A DNA stretch of 10,339 bases, taken from positions 1 to 10,339 of the forward strand of contig JAMPEH010000064.1 in the NCBI GenBank assembly GCA_023665245.1, written 5' to 3'. Under the pieces are notes generated by a model. The model was not told where the DNA came from and did no database searches. It saw only the letters and a list, made by a program, of their open reading frames with translations. The DNA comes from Muribaculaceae bacterium. GTDB taxonomy: Bacteria; Pseudomonadota; Alphaproteobacteria; Rs-D84. Within the stretch, counting starts at the first letter, position 1. Each line of letters begins with the position of its first letter. This document shows, piece after piece, positions 1 through 5,493 of the stretch. The position numbers and the translations under genes are program-made.

Positions 1-515
1 CCTTTATCTAACAATTCTTTTACTCTTTTCGCATTTTTAGCCAGTTTTAGCTTCTTGCTTTCCGCTCCCATCGGTCTGCCAATATTTTTGCCTGATGCTT
101 TGAGATTATCCAATGCCATTTTAGTTCTTTGAGAAATTAAGTTCCGCTCAATTTGTGCTGATAAACCAAACGCAAACGCTAAAACCTGTGATTGGATATC
201 GTTGCCAAGGTGAAATCCTTCTTTAATTGTGATGATTTGACAGTTTTTCGCCAAACATTTTTCTAAAATCCCCATAACTTCAAGTAATGAACGACCAAGA
301 CGTGATATTTCACAAGCAATAATGACATCATTTTCCTGTAAGTTTTCAAGCAATTCTCCAAGTTTTCTATGCTTCAAAGCTTTTCTGGATGAGATGGTTT
401 CTTCAACCCAAGCATCTATTATCAAACCATTTTTAGCTGCATACTCTTTAATTTCATATTCCTGATGTTCTACCGATTGTTTTTGACTGCTGACACGAAT
501 GTATCCATATATCAC
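1..515 (-). CDS. Mpi/Hin-type serine recombinase (DNA invertase), 3' end outside window
   Basis: A site-specific serine recombinase that would cut and rejoin DNA at short inverted sites. I translated 171 codons on the minus strand; the C-terminal helix-turn-helix is lost at the window edge, so this is not evidence of a pseudogene. The start is YGYIRVSS with R7 and catalytic S9. EISRLGRS at residues 69-76 carries the conserved active-site arginines. LAFAFGLSAQIERNLISQRT forms the region before the long E helix, and GRPMG starts the linker to the DNA-binding domain. The GTG start at 513-515 is chosen because AAGGGG lies 6 bases upstream; no in-frame ATG is nearby. It is a clear paralogue (about half identical by eye) of the recombinase at 1302-1913. 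The family is the one typified by the Bacteroides global invertase Mpi. Its target is not known; sites could lie to the left of the window. Confidence 0.93.
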   Translation of the reverse strand, partial: MIYGYIRVSSQKQSVEHQEYEIKEYAAKNGLIIDAWVEETISSRKALKHRKLGELLENLQENDVIIACEISRLGRSLLEVMGILEKCLAKNCQIITIKEGFHLGNDIQSQVLAFAFGLSAQIERNLISQRTKMALDNLKASGKNIGRPMGAESKKLKLAKNAKRVKELLDK

Positions 516-527
516 TTTTATCCCCTT

Positions 528-552
528 TTTGTATATTTATCGGGAATACAAA
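528..552. repeat. Dyad upstream of first recombinase
   Basis: Seven-base inverted repeat TTTGTAT (528-534) / ATACAAA (546-552) with an 11-base spacer, starting 13 bases upstream of the GTG start of the recombinase at 1-515. The second recombinase has a dyad in the same relative position. It could be a recombinase binding site or operator, or an RNA hairpin beside the Shine-Dalgarno sequence. Function is inferred from position only. Confidence 0.4.
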
Positions 553-728
553 CATTTAAGAGGAAAAAGCGGGTCTCTTTAACTGAACGATAAAATCAAC
601 CCTTTTTTTAAGTGTTTTGAGTGTTATTTATGGAGCTGGTAGAACCGGCTAAAATTTAAGCAAATTCGTTATAAACCAAGGGATACGGCAATTTTAGGAA
701 AAATAAACTCTTTCTTGAAACAAAGTAC

Positions 729-787
729 TGTTATTACAATAACATAACCGTTCAATTATGTTCCAATAGTTGTAGAAAATTATTGGA
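729..787 (+). promoter_or_regulatory. Three successive dyads in the leader of the SLOG gene
   Basis: Three seven-base inverted repeats follow one another. TGTTATT (729-735) pairs with AATAACA (738-744). AACATAA (741-747) pairs with TTATGTT (756-762). TCCAATA (762-768) pairs with TATTGGA (781-787). The last stem covers most of the GGAG Shine-Dalgarno (785-788) of the gene starting at 796, so if transcribed it could hide the ribosome binding site. The first two overlap and could be operator half-sites or competing RNA stems. Only the base pairing is seen; regulation is inference. Confidence 0.35.
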
Positions 788-795
788 GAATGCAA

Positions 796-1305
796 ATGGG
801 GAAAGTTTGTGCCTTTTTAGGAAATGATTATGATTTTATGAGCGGTTGGACAAGACACCACACACCAAATGAGAATATAAAAACAAGATTGCGAGAACAG
901 ATAATAAACCTTATAGAAAATGAAGATGTCTCAACATTTTTTGTAGGTGAGTTAGGCGGTTATGAAGTAGATGCTTATGATGCGGTTTTAGATGTTAAAG
1001 AACAATATCCAAATATTTTCGTCATTTTTGTGGTAGCCAAAATGACTGAACATAAACTTCGGGTGAAAAATGCCAATGGTACAACATTAAGCCGCCGAGC
1101 TTGTGATGATTTTATCTATCCAGATAAATGTGCCACAGGTTATAAAAGACTTTGTATTGTTTATAGAAACCGCTACATCATTGAAAATACAAATTTCATC
1201 ATTAGCTATAACAAATATCAAGGCAAAGCCTACGATTTCTGCCAAGAAGCCAAGAAAAAAGGTGTTGAAGTTATAGAACTAACAGAACTCTATGATTTTG
1301 ATTAA
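796..1305 (+). CDS. SLOG-superfamily (DUF1273/YpsA-like) protein
   Basis: A 169-residue cytoplasmic protein with the layout of the DUF1273/YpsA branch of the SLOG (Smf/DprA-LOG) Rossmann fold, a family predicted to bind nucleotides or nucleotide-derived ligands. The N-terminal strand VCAFLGN (residues 4-10) sits where relatives have FxGHR. FVGELGGYEVD (49-59) matches the glycine-rich strand-turn before a helix that runs into LDVKEQYP. RNRYIIENTNFIISY (124-138) matches the RN..M...sD segment, and QGKAYDF (142-148) replaces the usual GGT/GGA turn. ATG 796 is preferred over ATG 790 because GGAG at 785-788 is 7 bases away from the former and 1 from the latter. The gene is flanked by two recombinases and its 3' end overlaps the convergent recombinase stop by 4 bases. 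The ligand and role are unknown; fold assignment is from pattern only. Confidence 0.72.
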   Translation: MGKVCAFLGNDYDFMSGWTRHHTPNENIKTRLREQIINLIENEDVSTFFVGELGGYEVDAYDAVLDVKEQYPNIFVIFVVAKMTEHKLRVKNANGTTLSRRACDDFIYPDKCATGYKRLCIVYRNRYIIENTNFIISYNKYQGKAYDFCQEAKKKGVEVIELTELYDFD

Positions 1306-1913
1306 GTAACCTTCAATTCAGAACCAATATGCTCTTTAATATACCTATGCAGAGTCTGCCATGTACAGCCCATCAGGCGGGCGATTTCTGATTTGCTGAC
1401 ACCTTTTTCCAAGAGTTCAACAATCTTGTTATGCTTTCTTTTCAGTTTGCGATAAGTCATACCAATCGGACGACCGAGGTGTTTCCCCTCATTTTTGAGC
1501 CTTTTTAAAGATTCCAGTGTCCTTTGTGAAATCATCTGTCTTTCAATCTCGGAACTAATGCCAAAAGCAAAAGCCAGCATTTTTGAGGAAATATCAGCTT
1601 TGAGGTGGAAGTTTTCTTTTAAGGTAATGATGGTACATTCTTTCTCCAAACACATTTGCAAGATGTTAAATATCTCCACCACACTCCGCCCAAGCCGTGA
1701 TATTTCAGTCGTGATGATTGAATCTGATGTTTTAAGATTTTTGAGCAAATGCCCGAGCTTTCTTTTATCTAATGGCTTTTTAGAACTAATGGTTTCTTCA
1801 ATCCATTCATCAATTTTGATGCCATTTTTGCCGGTATATTGTTCAATTTCAAAACGTTGATTGGCACAATTTTGCTGGTCTGTGCTTACCCTGATATATG
1901 CGTAAACAGTCAT
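1302..1913 (-). CDS. Mpi/Hin-type serine recombinase (DNA invertase), complete
   Basis: A complete 203-residue serine recombinase, the usual length for Hin/Mpi-type invertases. YAYIRVST places R8 and catalytic nucleophile S10. EISRLGRS (residues 70-77) holds the active-site arginines. LAFAFGISSEIERQMISQRT is the dimer-interface region before the E helix, and LGRPIG begins the linker. The C-terminal helix-turn-helix is GVSKSEIARLMGCTWQTL, from about residue 171. The ATG at 1911-1913 has AAAGGA about 8 bases upstream. The gene reads away from the autotransporter, and its start lies 51 bp from the nearer of two inverted repeats (1964-1977, 2111-2124) that bracket the autotransporter's promoter region, which makes that segment its most likely substrate. 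By family knowledge, Mpi in Bacteroides inverts promoters of surface polysaccharide loci. It is about half identical to the recombinase at 1-515. Confidence 0.95.
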   Translation of the reverse strand: MTVYAYIRVSTDQQNCANQRFEIEQYTGKNGIKIDEWIEETISSKKPLDKRKLGHLLKNLKTSDSIITTEISRLGRSVVEIFNILQMCLEKECTIITLKENFHLKADISSKMLAFAFGISSEIERQMISQRTLESLKRLKNEGKHLGRPIGMTYRKLKRKHNKIVELLEKGVSKSEIARLMGCTWQTLHRYIKEHIGSELKVT

Positions 1914-1924
1914 TTTTTTAATCC

Positions 1925-1951
1925 TTTGATATTACAATGTTATTTATCAAA
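1925..1951. repeat. Dyad upstream of second recombinase
   Basis: Seven-base inverted repeat TTTGATA (1925-1931) / TATCAAA (1945-1951), spacer 13 bases, beginning 12 bases upstream of the start codon at 1913. It overlaps the AAAGGA Shine-Dalgarno of that gene, so as RNA it would partly hide the ribosome binding site. As DNA it could be an autoregulatory binding site. It lies outside the putative invertible segment. Confidence 0.42.
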
Positions 1952-1963
1952 AGACTATATAAA

Positions 1964-1977
1964 ATAGATGTCCGTTT
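1964..1977 (+). repeat. Left inverted repeat of putative invertible segment
   Basis: ATAGATGTCCGTTT. Its last ten bases (1968-1977) are an exact inverted copy of 2111-2120, and 13 of 14 bases match over the full arm. It is the probable left crossover site for the adjacent invertase. Read on the minus strand its core is AAACGGACAT, which agrees at 8 of 10 positions with the Bacteroides Mpi consensus ARACGTWCGT as I recall it. Confidence 0.7.
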
Positions 1978-1996
1978 AGATTTAATAGATGAATCC

Positions 1997-2025
1997 TTAT
2001 TATCTAATGCTTCTACCAGAGTCAA
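1997..2025 (-). promoter_or_regulatory. Candidate leftward promoter inside the invertible segment
   Basis: On the minus strand TTGACT (2025-2020, 5 of 6 to consensus) is followed after 17 bases by TAATAA (2002-1997), or after 15 bases by the better hexamer GATAAT (2004-1999). As drawn it points toward the recombinase at 1302-1913, giving a leader of roughly 75 bases. After inversion it would point at the autotransporter. A second minus-strand perfect TATAAT at 2063-2058 lacks a good -35. Confidence 0.35.
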
Positions 2026-2068
2026 TAAAAATGTTTGTTTTTCTACACTTAAAGCAAATTATAGTGCT

Positions 2069-2097
2069 TTGAAAAACCTACGAAATCTCCCTAAAAA
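2069..2097 (+). promoter_or_regulatory. Candidate rightward promoter for the autotransporter
   Basis: TTGAAA (2069-2074), 17-base spacer, TAAAAA (2092-2097), matching consensus at 5 and 4 of 6 positions. A start near 2104 would give a leader of about 30 bases before the ATG at 2136. The pair lies wholly inside the inverted repeats, so it would be switched away by inversion. A weaker alternative is TTTAGA (1975-1980) with TATTAT (1998-2003), also 17 bases apart. Prediction by eye only. Confidence 0.38.
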
Positions 2098-2110
2098 TTT
2101 CCCTCTACAA

Positions 2111-2124
2111 AAACGGACATTTAT
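2111..2124 (-). repeat. Right inverted repeat of putative invertible segment
   Basis: AAACGGACATTTAT, the inverted partner of 1964-1977 (ten exact core bases, 13 of 14 overall). It ends one base before the GGAG ribosome binding site of the autotransporter, so a crossover here would not alter translation signals. Confidence 0.7.
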
Positions 2125-2135
2125 GGAGAACTAAA

Positions 2136-5100
2136 ATGAGACTATCAAAACACGCTTTAACCGTACTAAACGCCCAGTATCGTTCAGTATTAAAGAAATG
2201 CTTACTTATCAATGCTGGTGTATTTGCTTTTGTTGGACAAGCAATGGCGGATACTTATACACCAATTAGCGGACAGGAAATTGTTGTAAATGACAATCAA
2301 ACAACATCAATAGAAAGTACTTGGAGCGGAAATACATCAAGTCAAGGAGATGGGATATTTTCATATATTCCTTCAATTTCAATAGGTTCAGGGGCATCTC
2401 TTTCTTTAACCCAAAGCAGAGTATTAGTAGGAACAAAAGATACTAATAACGGAAAACTTTCAGTAAATGGAACAGAAAATAGCAAAAGCAGCGTTTCATT
2501 AACAAACAGCTCCTTAGATTTTTCAGATGGCGATGGTTATGATGCTGATGTTAAAATGAATTATACAGATTTAAAACTTGTTGATTCTGAAATGCCAGTT
2601 GACGGCAATCTTGAATTAAAAAACAGTACTTTTGATATTTCTTATGCTCAAAATACAAACACTGATTATCAAGTAGAAGTTTATGATTTAACTTTAGACG
2701 CAACAAAAGTTATTCTTGATGATAATAGAGAACAAGATACAACTTTGGCCGCAAAGAACAACCTTAACATTATTAACGGAAGCGAGGTAAATTTAAGCAA
2801 TAATGCTGTTCTGGCTTGGAATGGCCAAGTTTATGAAGACGATGGAAAAGGTAATGATGTTTGTGTTGCAGTTAACGGTGAAGTAAATATTAAGGATTCC
2901 ACATTAACATTGAAAGACAATTCCAAATTATCTATTGGTATGGATGATGATGAAGGTGCTGATAACAATCAAGCAAAGTTAAATATTTCAAACTCCAAAA
3001 TTGAACTGAAAGGTAGCTCGTCTATTGAATTTTATGAATTTAACAAAGGCAACACAAGTATTGAGGACTCTACTATTAGTATGAACGGTGGAACGAGTAT
3101 GCTGCTAAATGATTTGAACTTAACAAACACTCAAATCAATATGGTCGGAAATTCTTCTATTACATTAAACCAATTAAGTCTGAAAGATTCCAGCATTTCA
3201 ACCAAAGGAAATGCAAATGTTACACCGAGTACAACATTTGCATTAAGGGCATTTTCTCCTTTTGCAGCAGCAAGAGAAACAGGTTTAACCGAGGCTAATT
3301 TTAACGGAACAGAAATGATTGGTAGTGAAAAAGATAATTTTGACTTTGATTACGCCAATATTTCTATCATAGATTCTGATTTAGAAACAAAAGGAAATCT
3401 TTCTATTACCAATTCTAAATTAAACTTTACTTGCACTGGAAATGATTGTGCTCCTGAAGAAGATGGTCCAGGAATTGGTTTGCTGGGAACAAATGTAACA
3501 ATTTCTAACAGTGATATTGTATTAGGTAATAAAGAAGCAATTTTAGAAGATTATGCATATATTGGTGCAAATAAAAATTTCTCTATTGAAAATAGTGATA
3601 TTACCTTAAATAAAAATGCAATTTTAGCCTATGAAGGTGATTTGGCTGATGGCGATGGACTGTTTAGTATAAAAGGCTCTAACATTATCTTAAACGATGA
3701 AGCTGCATTAAACATTGGAGAAAAAGACATAACATCCAAAGCTCCGTTAAAAATTAGCGATTCTGAAATTGAATTAAACGGTAATTCATCTATTCAATTT
3801 TTAGGAAATAATAAGGAAAACACAACAGTTAAAGATTCTAAAATTACATTGAATGATGAATCTTCTATGCATTTGAACGATTTAGCTCTCAATGATTCTA
3901 CAATCACTATAACAAGTGAAAATGCAAAACTTGAAGTAACAGATGTTCAGTTGAATAATTCTGCAATTTTAGGACAGAATAATGTGGTTACATTCAAAGG
4001 CGATGTGGAATTTTCCGGTTTGTTTGACCCGGCAAAAGCTATTGTTGATGGAAATGTTCTAACGCGTAAATTGGCAGATGGCGGTTATGATGACGATATT
4101 GCTTGGACAATTACAAAAGGAACTCTGAAATATGATGATGATAAAATTTTGTATGAGGAAGGCAAACACAAACTAAACTCCATCAATTTCAATGGCGGAA
4201 CGTTGGATTTAGTTAACGGCAAAGCAAGCGAAATCAAATTAGCAAGTCTTAAGCTTTCTGAAACTTCTAATATCAAGCTGGATGTGGATTTAGCAAAAGA
4301 AGAAATGGATAGATTTGTTGATACACCTGTTGAAGGGAAAGCAACACTCAACATTTCCAAGTTAAATTTGGTATCAGATGCAAAGAAAGAAACAACAGAA
4401 ATTGAATTTACCAATAATGATAAATTAAAAAATGCGGTTAATTATGAAAATGGTAAAATTCAGGGATATTCGCCAATCTATTCTTATGATGTAGAATATA
4501 ACGATGGTAACTTCACTTTCACTCGTGGCACAGGGGCAAGCTCTGGAGATTACAACCCGTCTGTTTATGCCGGTTCGGTTGTCGGTCAAACACTTGCTAC
4601 AATCCAAAGCACAATCGCACAAACTGCTTTTTCATCACTTAACAATATCTTGCCGCAAAAAGATAATGCTTGGGTATCCGTCATTGGCTTTGACGACACG
4701 GTTGATATGAAGTCGTTCAACAATGTAGATTCTGAAATGTATTCAGTTGTCGGTGGTGTCAACAGTGATGTGAAACACTTTAACGATTTTGAGGCAACTT
4801 ATGGCTTGTATGCCGGTTATATCAATAGTGAACAGAAATATGATGGCAACAAAATCAACCAAAACGGTGGCTATATCGGTTTAGATTCTGTTTTGAACAA
4901 AGGAAACGCCGAATTGTTGGCAAGTGTTAATACCGGTTATATCAGAAATGAAGACAAACACTCTTTTGGCAATGACAAGTTTGATACATACTTCACAGGC
5001 ATTGCCGCAAAAGCCGGCTATACATACAGCCTTGATAATGGTTTGAGCGTGATTCCGAGCTTGTATGCCGGTTATACCTTTGTGAACAATGAAGATTATA

Positions 5101-5420
5101 CTTCGAAATCTGGCGTAAAGATTAAAAACGATAATCTGCACCTGTTTGAAGTTGCTCCAGGGGTTAAGGTTAATAAAGACTTCAACAACGGTTGGACAGG
5201 CTATGCCCAAGCAAAATATGCTTTCATCATGGATAATGGCGGCGATGCAGATGTCAATAATATCAATCTGCCAAACATCAGTGCCAAAGATTATGTAGAA
5301 TATGGTCTTGGAGCAAATAAAGCCTTGAACGACAGTTGGAGCTTATCAGCCGAAATCAACCGTCGTGACGGTGGTCGTGAAGGTTGGAACGGCAACTTGA
5401 ATATTAAATATAACTTCTAA
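2136..5420 (+). CDS. Type Va autotransporter, adhesin-like surface protein
   Basis: A 1094-residue self-translocating surface protein. Residues 1-38 are a long signal peptide: a basic, polar extension (MRLSKHAL...RSVLKK), a hydrophobic stretch, then cleavage after AMA before D39. Residues 39 to about 800 are the passenger, rich in Asn, Ser, Thr and Asp. It has many short repeats of the form I/L-x-x-S-x-I/L-x-L-x, as expected for a right-handed beta-helix. Residues 158-329 and 420-585 are a divergent duplication of each other. A helical linker (about 808-838, YAGSVVGQTLATIQST) leads into the beta-barrel (about 843-1094), which ends RRDGGREGW...KYNF with the terminal Phe needed for outer-membrane assembly. 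GGAG at 2125-2128 is 7 bases before ATG 2136. No protease triad or known enzyme domain was recognised, so adhesion is an inference. The gene stands alone, followed by a terminator, and its promoter region lies between inverted repeats. Confidence 0.93.
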   Translation: MRLSKHALTVLNAQYRSVLKKCLLINAGVFAFVGQAMADTYTPISGQEIVVNDNQTTSIESTWSGNTSSQGDGIFSYIPSISIGSGASLSLTQSRVLVGTKDTNNGKLSVNGTENSKSSVSLTNSSLDFSDGDGYDADVKMNYTDLKLVDSEMPVDGNLELKNSTFDISYAQNTNTDYQVEVYDLTLDATKVILDDNREQDTTLAAKNNLNIINGSEVNLSNNAVLAWNGQVYEDDGKGNDVCVAVNGEVNIKDSTLTLKDNSKLSIGMDDDEGADNNQAKLNISNSKIELKGSSSIEFYEFNKGNTSIEDSTISMNGGTSMLLNDLNLTNTQINMVGNSSITLNQLSLKDSSISTKGNANVTPSTTFALRAFSPFAAARETGLTEANFNGTEMIGSEKDNFDFDYANISIIDSDLETKGNLSITNSKLNFTCTGNDCAPEEDGPGIGLLGTNVTISNSDIVLGNKEAILEDYAYIGANKNFSIENSDITLNKNAILAYEGDLADGDGLFSIKGSNIILNDEAALNIGEKDITSKAPLKISDSEIELNGNSSIQFLGNNKENTTVKDSKITLNDESSMHLNDLALNDSTITITSENAKLEVTDVQLNNSAILGQNNVVTFKGDVEFSGLFDPAKAIVDGNVLTRKLADGGYDDDIAWTITKGTLKYDDDKILYEEGKHKLNSINFNGGTLDLVNGKASEIKLASLKLSETSNIKLDVDLAKEEMDRFVDTPVEGKATLNISKLNLVSDAKKETTEIEFTNNDKLKNAVNYENGKIQGYSPIYSYDVEYNDGNFTFTRGTGASSGDYNPSVYAGSVVGQTLATIQSTIAQTAFSSLNNILPQKDNAWVSVIGFDDTVDMKSFNNVDSEMYSVVGGVNSDVKHFNDFEATYGLYAGYINSEQKYDGNKINQNGGYIGLDSVLNKGNAELLASVNTGYIRNEDKHSFGNDKFDTYFTGIAAKAGYTYSLDNGLSVIPSLYAGYTFVNNEDYTSKSGVKIKNDNLHLFEVAPGVKVNKDFNNGWTGYAQAKYAFIMDNGGDADVNNINLPNISAKDYVEYGLGANKALNDSWSLSAEINRRDGGREGWNGNLNIKYNF
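2607..3890 (+). repeat. Divergent tandem duplication within the autotransporter passenger
   Basis: At protein level residues 158-329 and 420-585 align in order. GNLELKNSTFDI matches GNLSITNSKLNF, NNAVLAWNG matches KNAILAYEG, ISNSKIELKGSSSIEF matches ISDSEIELNGNSSIQF, and SMLLNDLNL matches SMHLNDLAL. The DNA has diverged enough that it is not an exact repeat. The two units are joined by about 90 residues of less repetitive sequence including an Ala/Phe-rich patch near 368-380. Confidence 0.75.
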
Positions 5421-5434
5421 AATTAAAACAAATC

Positions 5435-5472
5435 AGGCGTTTCTTGGTTATTCAAGGAACGCCTTGCTTTTA
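5435..5472 (+). terminator. Rho-independent terminator after autotransporter
   Basis: A 12-base stem, AGGCGTTTCTTG (5435-5446) with CAAGGAACGCCT (5453-5464), one G-T wobble, and a six-base loop GTTATT. A short, interrupted T-rich tail (TGCTTTTAT) follows. It lies 15 bases after the autotransporter stop and about 20 bases before the next gene's ribosome binding site. The stem is strong but the U tract is weak, so some read-through into the lipoprotein-Slam operon is possible. Confidence 0.8.
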
Positions 5473-5493
5473 TAAAACTTCGGAGACTAAAAT

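Larger units (their letters stand above)
516..795. other. Intergenic region between divergent recombinase and SLOG gene
   Basis: About 280 bases that must hold the promoters of the leftward recombinase and the rightward SLOG-like gene. I see no good sigma-70 promoter pair on either strand; TTGAAA at 715-720 is the best -35-like hexamer for the rightward gene, with only a poor -10 (AATAAC) at 738-743. A short imperfect palindrome lies at 634-650 (AGCTGGT / ACCGGCT), and a run of seven T at 603-609. The last 60 bases are dense in dyads, listed separately. No RNA gene was recognised. Confidence 0.5.
1964..2124. other. Putative invertible promoter segment (phase switch)
   Basis: A 161-bp segment bounded by 14-bp inverted repeats, between an invertase gene (start 1913) and a large autotransporter (start 2136). 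The 133 bases inside are AT-rich and carry promoter-like pairs on both strands, listed separately. The GGAG of the autotransporter (2125-2128) begins immediately outside the right repeat. Inversion would therefore flip the promoter without disturbing the ribosome binding site or reading frame, as in known promoter inversions such as fimS and the Mpi-controlled switches. A 65-codon open frame at 1937-2134 crosses the segment but has no Shine-Dalgarno and no recognisable protein. Inversion itself is inferred; one orientation only is visible. Confidence 0.68.

Noticed and set aside
634..650. Possible tRNA remnant or attachment site at the imperfect palindrome AGCTGGT/ACCGGCT
   Set aside because: No cloverleaf can be built around it and there is no second copy that would mark an integration junction.
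636..2019. CTGGTAGAA shared between 636-644 and, on the other strand, 2011-2019 inside the switch
   Set aside because: Roughly 0.3 nine-base matches are expected by chance between two regions of this size; neither copy is extended by flanking similarity.
1937..2134. A 65-codon plus-strand open frame upstream of the autotransporter
   Set aside because: It has no Shine-Dalgarno, its start overlaps the dyad before the invertase, it spans the whole inverted-repeat segment, and the peptide has no recognisable features. The region is better explained as a promoter switch.
4085..5210. Long minus-strand open frames inside the autotransporter gene
   Set aside because: They are antisense to a well-supported coding region, lack ribosome binding sites and encode low-complexity peptides.
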